Shown: positions 46,656 to 56,219, counted from the stretch's first letter. The stretch is DNA of 64,000 nt from Mucilaginibacter achroorhodeus (GCF_007846095.1 NZ_VOEI01000006.1:1-64000); one strand, 5' to 3'. Numbers and translations are program-made. Notes: generated from the letters alone by a model not told the origin.

Positions 46656-47470
46656 TTACCTGGTTTGTACTTTTCTGTAAAGCGTAACAATTTCATCTGC
46701 TACCAATTGCGGATCATCTAAAAAACACAGCGGTGGGTATTTTTAGCCAGAATGTATTTCCGGTTAGGGCGTTCGGTGGCAAACAATCTTAAGCAATTTT
46801 TCCAGGCCTGGTTATCCGAACTGTTGAATGGCGGTACATCTGACCCGATAACCGTTATCGGCATTTTTGCTTTTGGCGCAGCTTCGGCGGCTCTTAAGCC
46901 CGTCTCTGCGTAACTTTTAAGCAGGTAGTACACGCCTGGCAGTTCTCTTTTAAAGGAGTCCATTTTTGTGGCGTATGAGGTCAAAACCTCTTGAGATTTT
47001 TGAGGCGTTACATAACAAGGTGTACTGGTATCTATAAAAATTGCTCCTCTTATTAAACCGGGATGCCGTGCCGAAAATACCATCGTATAACTCCCGCCAA
47101 GCGAATGCGTCACCATAAATAACCTCTTATCAAAACCTAACTTCTTCAATCCAACCTCAAGCCCTTCTATGTCGTTTATAACACCAACTTTATTGGTGTC
47201 CAGTCCGCTTTTACCAAAGCCGGGGCGGTCATACGTTATTAAAGTTGCATTTAGATCTTTATGAAGCATTGCTGTGATGCCGTCCCAAACAGTCGCACCA
47301 TCACAACCGCCCGATTCAAATAGGATAGGAAGTCCCTTGCCTTTAATGATATGAAAATGCAGGCTATACGTCCCGGTATTTACCATAGTATCTAAAACCT
47401 GAGCTTGGGCCTTCACAAAACCGGCACAAACAAATGCGTAAATGCAGATTAAAATGGTTTTTAATTTCAT
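46656..47470 (-). pseudogene. Secreted alpha/beta hydrolase with a C-terminal frameshift
   Basis: The ORF from 47470 encodes 250 residues: a signal peptide (about 1-23), an oxyanion region and the nucleophile Ser in THSLGGSYTM. It stops at 46718 after NTHRCVF. In the next frame the sequence continues as LDDPQLVADEIVTLYRKVQT to a stop at 46656, as expected of the family (His followed by a short helix). The shift falls in a run of six T (46720-46725 as A on the plus strand); seven would restore a protein of about 271 residues. The truncated protein still has its catalytic His, so it may work. Sequencing error or phase variation are both possible. Confidence 0.75.
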
Positions 47471-47692
47471 ATATAATAAGATGCGTCTTGTAAAAACGGG
47501 TTACATATTTTTTATCTTTCCTAAAAACAGCGCAAACGTTTGCTTTAAGTTTATCTATGTAAATGGCATCCCGCGAAAACAAAAATCTCGCCCAGATACT
47601 TCTGTTTATGAGGATTTGATTTGCGTTTGTCATCAAAATATCCTCATATTAGCGTCAGTAAAACCTTTTAGCAAAAAGACAAGTGCTGAAAT

Positions 47693-47720
47693 AAGCTTTT
47701 TAAAATTTTTTAAAAAGCTT
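47693..47720. promoter_or_regulatory. 28-bp AT-rich palindrome upstream of acs
   Basis: Arms AAGCTTTTTAAAA and TTTTAAAAAGCTT, separated by two bases, lie 62 bp before the acs ATG. It could be a regulator site or a hairpin. The rest of the 312-bp gap (47471-47782) shows no gene; a weak open frame there on the plus strand looks random. Confidence 0.55.
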
Positions 47721-47782
47721 ATAATATGAATTAGCTTTTTTCTTAAAAATAACTAATTTACGCACACCATTATAACCACATT

Positions 47783-49684
47783 ATGCAAGTTAAATCATTT
47801 GAAGAGTACCAGCAGGCCTGGCGAAAAAGCGTTGAGCAGCCTGAGCAATTTTGGGAAGAAATAGCCGGCAATTTTCAATGGCGCAAAAAATGGGATAAAG
47901 TTTTAGAATGGAACTTTAAAGAACCAAAAGTGGAATGGTTTAAAGGAGCCAAACTCAACATTACCGAGAACTGCCTTGACCGCCACCTGGAGAAGAACGG
48001 CGACGTGCCTGCCATTATCTGGGAACCTAATGACCCTACCGAAGATCATCGCGTATTGACTTACCGGCAGTTACATGATAAGGTGTGCCAGTTTGCAAAT
48101 GTGCTTAAAAATAACGGGGCCAAACGCGGCGACCGCATTTGTATATATATGCCAATGGTTCCGGAACTCGCTATTGCCGTTTTGGCTTGCGCCCGTATAG
48201 GTGCCATCCATTCAGTAGTTTTTGGTGGCTTCTCGGCACAGTCCATTGCAGACCGTATAAAGGATGCAGATTGCAATATCATCGTAACCGCAGATGGAAG
48301 TTATCGTGGAACCAAAGAAGTTCCGTTAAAATCAACCATTGATGACGCGCTGGTACAGTGTCCTTCTGTTAAGCGTGTGATAGTGCTCACCCGCAGCCAC
48401 ACCCCTGTATCAATGATCAAAGGCCGGGATGTTTGGTGGGAAGACGAGGTGAAAAAAGTTGAAACGCAAGGCAACCCTGAGTGCCCGGTTGAAGAAATGG
48501 ACGCGGAAGATATGCTGTTCATTCTATATACTTCAGGTTCAACCGGTAAGCCAAAAGGCGTGGTGCATACATGCGGAGGCTACATGGTTTACACAGGTTA
48601 CACCTTCAGCAACGCATTCCAGTATCAGCCCGGAGAGGTCTACTTCTGTACAGCTGATATTGGCTGGATAACCGGCCACTCTTATATAGTATATGGTCCG
48701 CTTAGCCAGGGCGCTACTACGCTGATGTTTGAGGGTATCCCAACCTGGCCAAATGCCGGTCGGTTTTGGGATATTGTAGAAAAATATAAAGTAAATATAC
48801 TATACACCGCGCCTACGGCCATCCGCTCGTTGATGAGTTTTGGTGATGAGGTAGTTGCAGGCAAAGATCTGAGTTCCTTAACCAAATTAGGGTCTGTAGG
48901 TGAGCCTATCAATGAAGAAGCATGGCACTGGTTCGATGAAAAGATCGGTCATGGCAAATGCCCAATTGTTGATACCTGGTGGCAAACCGAAACCGGCGGT
49001 TTTATGATATCGCCTATTGCAGGTGTTACGCCAACCAAGCCCGGCTACGCAACCTTGCCACTACCTGGTGTGCAACCAATTTTGGTTGACGAGAACGGTA
49101 AAGAGATTGAAGATAACGGCGTAAGCGGCAACCTTTGTATCAAATTCCCGTGGCCTGGCATGCTGCGCACCACTTATGGCGACCACGAGCGTTGCCGCCA
49201 AACGTATTTTGCAACTTATGAAAACCTGTACTTCACCGGCGACGGCTGTCTGCGCGATGAGGATGGTTACTACCGCATAACCGGCCGTGTGGATGACGTA
49301 CTGAATGTATCCGGCCACCGCATTGGTACTGCCGAGGTAGAGAACGCCATTAATATGCACAGCACCGTAGTAGAAAGTGCCGTGGTAGGTTACCCGCACG
49401 ATATTAAAGGCCAAGGTGTTTACGCTTTTGTGGTAAGCCCCGGCAAACACGGCGATGAGGAGATAACCCGCAAGGATATCATCATGACCGTATCGCGCAT
49501 CATAGGCCCAATTGCCAAGCCCGATAAGATCCAGTTTGTAAGCGGCCTGCCAAAAACACGCTCGGGCAAGATCATGCGTCGTATTTTGAGGAAGATAGCC
49601 GAAGGCGATACCTCTAACCTGGGGGATACCTCAACGTTGCTTGATCCGGCTGTGGTAGATGAGATAAAGGCGGGGGCGTTGTAA
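47783..49684 (+). CDS. acs: Acetyl-CoA synthetase
   Basis: Activates acetate to acetyl-CoA via acetyl-AMP. The AMP-binding loop YTSGSTGKPKG lies near residue 250; the acyl-pocket region TWWQTETGG and the C-terminal hinge GRVDDVLNVSGHRIGTAEVE are typical. The catalytic Lys596 is in PKTRSGKIMRRILRK, the site that acetylation switches off in other bacteria. 633 residues is standard. Single gene with a palindrome upstream and a family A repeat after it. Confidence 0.96.
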   Translation: MQVKSFEEYQQAWRKSVEQPEQFWEEIAGNFQWRKKWDKVLEWNFKEPKVEWFKGAKLNITENCLDRHLEKNGDVPAIIWEPNDPTEDHRVLTYRQLHDKVCQFANVLKNNGAKRGDRICIYMPMVPELAIAVLACARIGAIHSVVFGGFSAQSIADRIKDADCNIIVTADGSYRGTKEVPLKSTIDDALVQCPSVKRVIVLTRSHTPVSMIKGRDVWWEDEVKKVETQGNPECPVEEMDAEDMLFILYTSGSTGKPKGVVHTCGGYMVYTGYTFSNAFQYQPGEVYFCTADIGWITGHSYIVYGPLSQGATTLMFEGIPTWPNAGRFWDIVEKYKVNILYTAPTAIRSLMSFGDEVVAGKDLSSLTKLGSVGEPINEEAWHWFDEKIGHGKCPIVDTWWQTETGGFMISPIAGVTPTKPGYATLPLPGVQPILVDENGKEIEDNGVSGNLCIKFPWPGMLRTTYGDHERCRQTYFATYENLYFTGDGCLRDEDGYYRITGRVDDVLNVSGHRIGTAEVENAINMHSTVVESAVVGYPHDIKGQGVYAFVVSPGKHGDEEITRKDIIMTVSRIIGPIAKPDKIQFVSGLPKTRSGKIMRRILRKIAEGDTSNLGDTSTLLDPAVVDEIKAGAL

Positions 49685-49698
49685 GAGATATCTAACAT

Positions 49699-49794
49699 GT
49701 CATTGCGAGAAGCGCAGCGACGTGGCAATCTCCTCGCGTTTAGGATTTGCTTGCGACGAGATTGCTTCTCCGCCATTCGGCGGATCGCAATGAC
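49699..49794. repeat. Intergenic palindromic repeat, family A copy 4
   Basis: Ends GTCATTGCGAG and ATCGCAATGAC, inner arms GGCAATCTC and GAGATTGC, plus an inner hairpin TCCGCCATTCGGCGGA. Same family as 114-201, 21331-21416 and 44579-44664. It lies after acs. Confidence 0.85.
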
Positions 49795-49875
49795 ATATCT
49801 ATTATTTGCCATTCTCCAAACCAAACACCTGCCCGCCTGTTCTTCTTATACATCTAAATTAAGGAGAAACACACA

Positions 49876-50061
49876 ATGGACAAATTGGAATTAAAAGGCG
49901 GATGGAACGAGTTGAAAGGTAAGATCAAACAAGCTTATGCAGATCTTACTGATGACGACCTTAAATGGGAAGAAGGTAAAGATGATGAAACCCTTGGCCG
50001 TCTCCAGCAAAAAACCGGTAAAACCCGCGAAGGATTAATAGACTGGTTAAAGAGTTTATAA
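49876..50061 (+). CDS. CsbD-family stress protein
   Basis: A 61-residue hydrophilic protein, [20 protein letters not shown], of the CsbD family, which is induced by general stress in many bacteria; function unknown. An AAGGAGA lies 8 bp ahead of the ATG, a rare Shine-Dalgarno-like site in this phylum. It ends at a strong terminator. Confidence 0.9.
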   Translation: MDKLELKGGWNELKGKIKQAYADLTDDDLKWEEGKDDETLGRLQQKTGKTREGLIDWLKSL

Positions 50062-50071
50062 TTTAATAATG

Positions 50072-50098
50072 TAAAGGCCGCAAGGCCTTTATTTTTTT
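50072..50098 (+). terminator. Intrinsic terminator after csbD
   Basis: Perfect 8-bp stem TAAAGGCC/GGCCTTTA with a GCAA tetraloop, followed by seven T, 10 bp after the csbD stop. Confidence 0.93.
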
Positions 50099-50221
50099 GA
50101 TTAAATTAGAGCCGTGAGGAATATTTGAAAGTTTTAATTGACGCATCAGGATTTATTGTTACCTGATGTTGCAAACTTTAACTATAACCTCAATTAATCA
50201 TTTCTACTTATTTCAAAAACT

Positions 50222-51040
50222 ATGAAATTTACAACTAAAGACGGAACCGAGATCTATTACAAAGACTGGGGTAAAGGGCAACCAATTGTTTTTCACCATG
50301 GCTGGCCATTATCAAGCGATGACTGGGATGCACAAATGATGTTCTTCTCTCAGAAAGGTTACAGGGTAATTGCACATGACCGCAGGGGGCATGGCCGATC
50401 AACCCAAACAGCTACAGGTAACGATATGGAAACATATGTAAATGATGCTGCCGAACTTTATGATTTTCTTGAGCTGAAAGATGCTATACACGTAGGCCAT
50501 TCAACCGGCGGCGGCGAAGTGATCAAATATGTAGCTAAATATGGAAAAGGTATTGTAACCAAAGCAGTATTGATAAGCGCTGTGACTCCCTTAATGCTGC
50601 AAACCGAAGCTAACCCGGATGGTGTCCCTTTGTCTGTTTTTGATGAGATACGCCAGGGCACGGCTTTTAACCGGCCGCAATACTTTGAAGATTTTACCAT
50701 TCCATTCTATGGTTACAACCGTGAGGGGGCTAAAACTTCTGAAGGTATACGTAAAAACTGGTGGAGACAGGGTATGATGGGAAGCGTGCTTGCCCACCAT
50801 GATGGTATAAAGGCTTTCTCTGAAACCGACTTTACCGAAGATCTGAAAAGTGTTGACATACCAGTACTGGTATTACATGGCGAAGATGACCAAATAGTCC
50901 CTATCGATAACTCGGCAAAAAAAGCCATTAAACTTTTAAAGAACGGCAAGCTCATAACTTATCCGGGCTTTCCGCATGGTATGCCAACAATTGAGGCAGC
51001 TACAATCAATGCTGATATTTTGGACTTTGTAAATTCTTGA
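50222..51040 (+). CDS. Alpha/beta hydrolase (non-heme haloperoxidase/arylesterase type)
   Basis: A 272-residue cytosolic hydrolase without a signal peptide. The oxyanion motif is HHGWPLSSDDWD, and the nucleophile Ser is in GHSTGGGEV; Asp is in HGEDDQIVP and His in FPHGMPT. It is of the bacterial non-heme chloroperoxidase/esterase type, whose members hydrolyse aryl esters or make peracids in vitro. Physiological substrate unknown. An inverted repeat CATCAGG...CCTGATG (50144-50168) lies in the leader. Confidence 0.9.
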   Translation: MKFTTKDGTEIYYKDWGKGQPIVFHHGWPLSSDDWDAQMMFFSQKGYRVIAHDRRGHGRSTQTATGNDMETYVNDAAELYDFLELKDAIHVGHSTGGGEVIKYVAKYGKGIVTKAVLISAVTPLMLQTEANPDGVPLSVFDEIRQGTAFNRPQYFEDFTIPFYGYNREGAKTSEGIRKNWWRQGMMGSVLAHHDGIKAFSETDFTEDLKSVDIPVLVLHGEDDQIVPIDNSAKKAIKLLKNGKLITYPGFPHGMPTIEAATINADILDFVNS

Positions 51041-51132
51041 TATTGTAGAAGTTAATATAAGATTTGCTTTGAGTTTTATTTGCTTTTATTATACGGTATT
51101 TGTAGCTTCAAGCAAAATAAAACCCACAAAGC

Positions 51133-51309
51133 ATGAAAAATCTAAAAAAACTTACAAGAGAAGAGATGAAAAACGTTTCTGGAGGTAAATTTCACACTGT
51201 AATTTACACTTGTAATGATGGTAGTACTATTGAAATGCAGTCTCCTGCATGCGACACTGCTTCGCATGTTTGTGATTCTAATGGCGGAGTTAAGTTCTGT
51301 AATGGTTAA
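51133..51309 (+). CDS. Double-glycine leader peptide, bacteriocin- or pheromone-like
   Basis: A 58-residue peptide that most gene finders would miss. The leader MKNLKKLTREEMKNVSGG is a classic Bacteroidota GG-type leader; cleavage after Gly18 would release a 40-residue core with four cysteines (Cys27, Cys40, Cys47, Cys56), enough for two disulfides or thioether bridges. The ComC/NHLP-type peptidase-transporters that process such leaders are not next to it, so export would be in trans. It is a single gene with its own terminator at 51369. Role (bacteriocin, signal or secreted structural peptide) is unknown. Confidence 0.8.
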   Translation: MKNLKKLTREEMKNVSGGKFHTVIYTCNDGSTIEMQSPACDTASHVCDSNGGVKFCNG

Positions 51310-51368
51310 AAAGCAAACCGAGCTATTTAGTTAGCTTACTTATTGTAAATCCAGAATATCATTAAAAG

Positions 51369-51393
51369 CCATCTCAACCGAGATGGTTTTTTT
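51369..51393 (+). terminator. Terminator after the GG-leader peptide
   Basis: Perfect 7-bp stem CCATCTC/GAGATGG with an AACC loop and a T run at 51387-51393. It isolates the short peptide gene from the hydrolase downstream. Confidence 0.88.
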
Positions 51394-51444
51394 GTGCAAC
51401 GAACTCTTTATTTCCATGTCATTTGGTTTAGCTAAACTATTAAC

Positions 51445-52788
51445 ATGAGAATCCAAATCCTTATCTTCTCGTTTTTTGTGCTGCCGTTTTTCGGTTTCGC
51501 ACAAAAAGACCTCCCCGAACTATCGAAATCACAGAACTCGAAAATTATAGATCGCATTGCGGCTGATAAGACTATAAATGCCGAACAAACTGCCAAACTA
51601 TTGGCTGGTTACAACCAATACCCAGCGCTAAACAAAACAGGTTGTAATTACAAGTTTTACTACCAGGATACTATATTGGGGGCAATACCTTTGCGGGTTT
51701 ACGTGCCTGCGAATTATAAAAACACACAACGCTCTGCCTGTGTGTTTCAGTTACATGGTGCGGTATCGGTAAGCAAGTTCAACCTTATTGATAGCCTGGC
51801 TGATGCAGATGAGGGTATACTTGCCGATCCGCTGAAGGCTAATAACTACATAGTGATACAGCCGCTGGCAGATAAATCCAAAGGTTTTACTTGGGGTGGC
51901 ATATTTCGTAAAGGGGGCGGGCCGTATCAATTCAATCTTACTTATCAGAGGCTGGCCAACATTGTGGCGGCGCTTAAACAGGTGTTAAATATTGATGATA
52001 ATCGTGTTTATGCTTTTGGCCACTCAGATGGTGCCGATGGTGCAATAGGTTTAGGTGTTTATGAGCCGAGCCAGTTTGCGGCGGTGGTGGCTTACAACAC
52101 TATGTTTAAGAACCTTTTTGCGCATGATTATTATATCCGGAATATTCAAAACCGATCGCTTTACGAGGTGCATTCAGATAGGGATGCTTTAAGAAGAATA
52201 GACGTCAACCGACAGATCATAGATTCGATTAAGACGTTCGACAACCGCATTAGCTATAAAGAATATCAAGGGTACGAGCATTGGGATAAGCATTTGGCAA
52301 TTGACGCGCCCAATGCCGACAAGTTTATGAAGGCAAATATCCGTGACGCTTATCAACACACCATCTTTTTAGAGACTACGCAAAATAGTCCCTACAATTC
52401 TTGCGATTGGCTAACTGTTTTAAAGGCAGATACCATTAGCCCAAGCACTAATTGGTATAAGCCATTTGAAATTACTTATCGTTATTTTGTTGAAAGACAG
52501 GGCGTGTGGTACACCGATAATTACTATCAGCCTCTTAAAAGCGCCGTTGTAAAAGCTTCTTACACAAACAACGTCTTTACGCTGCAAACATCCTGTGCAG
52601 CGGAGGTAGCTCTAAAGATAAGCCCGAAGATGGTTGATTTGACTAAACCGATTAAGGTTATTATCAACGGCAAAGAAGTCTACAACAAGGCGGTTGCAGC
52701 TGATAAAAAATACATCGTTAATAATTTCAAAAGCAATTTTGACCGTGATGCGATATGGGTAAATCAGCTTAATTTCAAGGTGGAGTAA
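51445..52788 (+). CDS. Secreted alpha/beta hydrolase-like protein
   Basis: A 447-residue exported protein: signal peptide about 1-19 (ends GFAQ), then an esterase-like domain with the nucleophile pattern AFGHSDGADGAIG near residue 192 and a possible catalytic His in GYEHWDKH near residue 277. It has one Cys pair that could bridge. The C-terminal part (about 310-447) looks like a beta-rich add-on. Related in style to polyhydroxybutyrate depolymerase or feruloyl esterase folds; substrate unknown. Confidence 0.7.
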   Translation: MRIQILIFSFFVLPFFGFAQKDLPELSKSQNSKIIDRIAADKTINAEQTAKLLAGYNQYPALNKTGCNYKFYYQDTILGAIPLRVYVPANYKNTQRSACVFQLHGAVSVSKFNLIDSLADADEGILADPLKANNYIVIQPLADKSKGFTWGGIFRKGGGPYQFNLTYQRLANIVAALKQVLNIDDNRVYAFGHSDGADGAIGLGVYEPSQFAAVVAYNTMFKNLFAHDYYIRNIQNRSLYEVHSDRDALRRIDVNRQIIDSIKTFDNRISYKEYQGYEHWDKHLAIDAPNADKFMKANIRDAYQHTIFLETTQNSPYNSCDWLTVLKADTISPSTNWYKPFEITYRYFVERQGVWYTDNYYQPLKSAVVKASYTNNVFTLQTSCAAEVALKISPKMVDLTKPIKVIINGKEVYNKAVAADKKYIVNNFKSNFDRDAIWVNQLNFKVE

Positions 52789-52809
52789 TTTCTCTATATT
52801 GGCGCCAGC

Positions 52810-53955
52810 ATGCCGCAAACACAGGCCGCGGGCCAACCTTCAAAACCTAAGATCGTATACGTTGATAATATAAAGGTAGCGCTCACAGTGCTGGTAATTT
52901 TACATCACGCCTTTATAACCTATGGCGCACCGGGTGGCTGGTATTATGCAGAGAAAACAGCAAAGGCTGCTGCCGTAATACCCATGACCTTGTTTGTAGC
53001 CGTAAACCAATCCTTCTTTATGGGTTGTTTCTTTTTGCTGTCGGCATTGTTTGTACCGGCATCATATTATAAAAAAGGTGTGCTGCGCTTTTTGAGCGAT
53101 AGGTTGTTGCGCTTTGGTGTTCCATTAGTTTTCTATGCGTTCATTTTATTCCCCATCATGAATTTTATGGTGTATCGGTATGCCGGTAAGCATCCAATAA
53201 CATTTATGCAATTTTTAACCGGATATGATGGCTGGATCCAATTTGGTGTGCTTTGGTTTGTATGGGCATTGCTGTTATTCAATATAGTATACGTGCTTGT
53301 GGTTAAATTAGCAGGTGATAAGTCGCTGGTATTTAAAGCACCTTCCGTACCAATGATGCTGTTATTTGCAGGAGTGCTTTCCATAATAACCTTTTTGGTG
53401 CGTATTATTTTTCCGATAGGATGGACATTACAGCCTTTTGGTTTCCAATTGGGGCATTTTTCGCAATACATTTTACTCTTTGTAGTTGGCCTCATTGCGG
53501 CAAACAATAACTGGCTGGCGCAAGCGGAATATAAACAGGGGAAATTGATGGCATGGTTTGCTGTGGCAACTATCTTTATTGGGTTTCCTGCAATGTATGC
53601 CATCAAAGTGACGTTGAACAATCCGACAGAATGGTTTAACGGGGGCTTGCATTTAGAGGCTGCAATGTATGCTTTTTGGGAGCAGTTTACAGGGGTGGCG
53701 ATAATTGTTGCATTGCTTTTTATCTGCAAGCATACATGGAATACGCAATCTAAATTTATGAGGAGTTTGTCGCGCTCCGCATTTGCTGTTTATATTTTGC
53801 ATCCCTTTGTATTGATTTCATTGTCAATGCTTTTGATCAATTGGCAGGTCGACCCTGTTTATAAGCTTTTAGTACTTGCGCCGCTTGGCATTATCATCAG
53901 CTTTTCACTGGGCGGCTTGGTGGTGCGCATCCCTGGTGTTAACCGCATTATTTAA
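52810..53955 (+). CDS. Acyltransferase 3 family membrane protein
   Basis: A 381-residue protein with about ten membrane helices. It starts VDNIKVALTVLVILHHAF, the acyltransferase-3 pattern with the conserved His. This family O-acylates exported sugars or lipids; MdoC/OpgC-like members act on glucans. The substrate cannot be told. It lies just after the exported hydrolase and before surE. Confidence 0.85.
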   Translation: MPQTQAAGQPSKPKIVYVDNIKVALTVLVILHHAFITYGAPGGWYYAEKTAKAAAVIPMTLFVAVNQSFFMGCFFLLSALFVPASYYKKGVLRFLSDRLLRFGVPLVFYAFILFPIMNFMVYRYAGKHPITFMQFLTGYDGWIQFGVLWFVWALLLFNIVYVLVVKLAGDKSLVFKAPSVPMMLLFAGVLSIITFLVRIIFPIGWTLQPFGFQLGHFSQYILLFVVGLIAANNNWLAQAEYKQGKLMAWFAVATIFIGFPAMYAIKVTLNNPTEWFNGGLHLEAAMYAFWEQFTGVAIIVALLFICKHTWNTQSKFMRSLSRSAFAVYILHPFVLISLSMLLINWQVDPVYKLLVLAPLGIIISFSLGGLVVRIPGVNRII

Positions 53956-53999
53956 AATACAGCTGTTTTGTAGCTTGTATTATCGCTATTTTTGTGGCG

Positions 54000-54773
54000 A
54001 TGAAAAGCAAGCAACCTAATATACTGGTAGTAAACGATGATGGTATAACCGCGCCGGGCATAAAAGCCCTGATGCACGCCATGAAAGATCTTGGTCGCGT
54101 GGTAGTGGTAGCGCCGGATAGTCCGCAATCGGGCATGGGGCATGCTATCACCATTGGTAAACCACTTCGCCTGGATAAGATAGAACTTTACGATGGTATT
54201 GAGACTTACCGCTGCAGCGGTACCCCGGTGGATTGTGTGAAGCTTGCCGTCAACTCGGTTTTTAAAGGTCAGCGCCCCGACCTATGTGTATCGGGCATTA
54301 ATCATGGGCTCAACAATTCAATAAACGTGCTTTACTCGGGTACTATGTCGGCAGCGGTCGAGGGCGCTATTGAGAGCATACCGTCTATCGGCTTTTCTTT
54401 GGATGATTATACCATGCAGGCAGATTTTGAGCCATGCATAAAATTTGTTAAGGAAATAGCTTCCCAAGTTTTAGCGCACGGGTTACCTATCGGTACGGTG
54501 CTTAACGTTAACTTTCCGCAGGGCGCTCAAATAAAAGGCATAAAAGTTTGCAGGCAGGCTAACGCCAAGTGGGCCGAGGAGTTTGATGAGCGTAAAGACC
54601 CGCACGGCCGACCTTATTATTGGCTTACCGGTGTTTTTCAAAACAACGATAATGGTGAAGACACTGATGTATGGGCTTTAGATCATAATTATGCAAGCGT
54701 AGTGCCTGTACAATTCGATATGACCGCCCACCATGCAATACCTGTATTAAACAGCTGGAAATTTAATGTTTAA
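54000..54773 (+). CDS. surE: 5'/3'-nucleotidase SurE
   Basis: A metal-dependent phosphatase acting on nucleoside monophosphates and polyphosphate. The N-terminal metal site is ILVVNDDGITAPGI with the Asp pair, and further SurE marks are CSGTPVDCVK and SGINHGLNNSINVLYSGTMSAA. ATG at 54000 is preferred to the GTG at 53994. It overlaps the next gene by 8 bp and belongs with lpxB. Confidence 0.96.
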   Translation: MKSKQPNILVVNDDGITAPGIKALMHAMKDLGRVVVVAPDSPQSGMGHAITIGKPLRLDKIELYDGIETYRCSGTPVDCVKLAVNSVFKGQRPDLCVSGINHGLNNSINVLYSGTMSAAVEGAIESIPSIGFSLDDYTMQADFEPCIKFVKEIASQVLAHGLPIGTVLNVNFPQGAQIKGIKVCRQANAKWAEEFDERKDPHGRPYYWLTGVFQNNDNGEDTDVWALDHNYASVVPVQFDMTAHHAIPVLNSWKFNV

Positions 54774-55026
54774 CCGCAACAGCACTTTACTGGGAATTGG
54801 CCTGGCTGCATTGCCGCCACTTGTGTTATGGCTCATTTTTGTAATATTTTTAAGGAATGAAGCCATTATTATGGATAAACCTGCAATCCCTTACCTGATA
54901 GCCATAGGCTTAAACCTGGTTATGCTGCGTTATTTTGCCCGTAAACATTTCGATCTAACCTCGCGCGGAATTATGATGACCACTTTTGTGTGCATGTTGT
55001 TAATTGCCATATTCAAATTTCATTAA
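54766..55026 (+). CDS. Small membrane protein between surE and lpxB
   Basis: An 86-residue protein with three predicted membrane helices (about 8-28, 41-56, 68-84). It overlaps surE by 8 bp, and lpxB starts 2 bp after its stop. Being locked between them suggests a link to envelope or lipid A work, but the family is not recognised. Confidence 0.75.
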   Translation: MFNRNSTLLGIGLAALPPLVLWLIFVIFLRNEAIIMDKPAIPYLIAIGLNLVMLRYFARKHFDLTSRGIMMTTFVCMLLIAIFKFH

Positions 55027-55028
55027 GT

Positions 55029-56141
55029 ATGAAGTACTACCTGGTAGCCGGAGAGGCTTCGGGCGATCTGCACGGGGCAAACTTGATGAAAGCATTGAAG
55101 GAGCGCGATGCTGATGCAGATTTTAGATACTTTGGCGGTGACCTGATGCAGGCCGAAGGTGGCACCCTGGCAAAACACTACGCGGATATGGCTTTTATGG
55201 GTTTTGTAGAAGTGCTGTTTAACCTGAAAACGATCCTCAAAAACCTGCGCACCTGTAAGCAAGATATACTGCAATATCAGCCAGATGTTCTCGTACTAAT
55301 AGATTTTCCGGGTTTTAATTTGAAGATAGCGGAGTTTGCAAAGCAAAATAATTTACTGGTTTGTTATTACATCTCACCAAAAGTGTGGGCCTGGAATCAA
55401 AAGCGTGTCTTGAAAATCAAACGCATTGTAGACCATCTGTTCTGTATTTTACCATTCGAAGTGCAGTTTTATAAGGAGTGGGGAATGGATATAGACTACG
55501 TAGGTAACCCGCTGCTTGATGCTGTTGATGCATTTACCCCTGATCCTGACTTTAGAGAGAAGCATAATCTCCAAAATAAAAAGATCATTGCCTTCCTTCC
55601 CGGTAGCAGGAAACAGGAGATCAGTCGCTTACTGCCTGATATGGTAGCTTCTGCCCGAAGGTTTCCGGATTTTATGTTGGTTGTTGCAGGTGCGCCTTCC
55701 TTTAATGCTGATTACTATACGCAATATCTAAACGGTGCCGACGTGCCCGTTATATTCGATAGCACTTATGATATTCTCTGCAATGCCGAAGCTGCGCTGG
55801 TAGCATCCGGAACTGCTACTTTAGAAACCGCTTTGTTTAACGTGCCACAGGTGGTTTTATATAAAGGAAATGCTTTAACCATTGGCATAGCGCGCATGCT
55901 GGTAAAGATTAAATTTATATCACTTGTAAACCTTATTATGGATAAACTGGTGGTGAAAGAGTTAATACAGGAGGATTGTAATCCAAAGGTTATCGCTACA
56001 GAGCTGGATAAATTACTGAACGATAATACTTACCGGACCGAAATGCTACGTAATTACGATCTTCTTGATGAGCGGATGGGCCTGCCCGGCGCATCTGCTA
56101 AAACTGCTTCGCTTATTTTGAAGTATGCTTCAAAAAAATAA
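55029..56141 (+). CDS. lpxB: Lipid-A-disaccharide synthase
   Basis: Joins UDP-2,3-diacylglucosamine with lipid X to form the lipid A disaccharide. Marks: KYYLVAGEASGDLHGANL at the start, ISPKVWAWNQKRV, GNPLLD and FLPGSRKQEI, and the C-terminal VASGTATLETAL. ATG at 55029 gives 370 residues; the longer frame to 54990 overlaps the previous gene and has no support. Confidence 0.96.
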   Translation: MKYYLVAGEASGDLHGANLMKALKERDADADFRYFGGDLMQAEGGTLAKHYADMAFMGFVEVLFNLKTILKNLRTCKQDILQYQPDVLVLIDFPGFNLKIAEFAKQNNLLVCYYISPKVWAWNQKRVLKIKRIVDHLFCILPFEVQFYKEWGMDIDYVGNPLLDAVDAFTPDPDFREKHNLQNKKIIAFLPGSRKQEISRLLPDMVASARRFPDFMLVVAGAPSFNADYYTQYLNGADVPVIFDSTYDILCNAEAALVASGTATLETALFNVPQVVLYKGNALTIGIARMLVKIKFISLVNLIMDKLVVKELIQEDCNPKVIATELDKLLNDNTYRTEMLRNYDLLDERMGLPGASAKTASLILKYASKK

Positions 56142-56170
56142 GGCTCCGCTATCTGGTAGCCGAGCCTTAA
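56131..56170 (-). terminator. Terminator of the small minus-strand genes, overlapping the lpxB 3' end
   Basis: A hairpin with stem TAAGGCTC/GAGCCTTA (56139-56170), followed on the minus strand by a T run (A run at 56132-56138 on the plus strand). It would end transcripts of the micro-protein genes at 56220-56793. Confidence 0.75.
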
Positions 56171-56219
56171 GTCTCTCAAAGGTGAAATGTTTAAAATAGA
56201 ATAGATGATATATGGTAGA

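Noticed and set aside
47442..47729. 95-codon plus-strand ORF upstream of acs
   Set aside because: Starts inside the antisense hydrolase gene, is AT-driven, and has no recognisable pattern.
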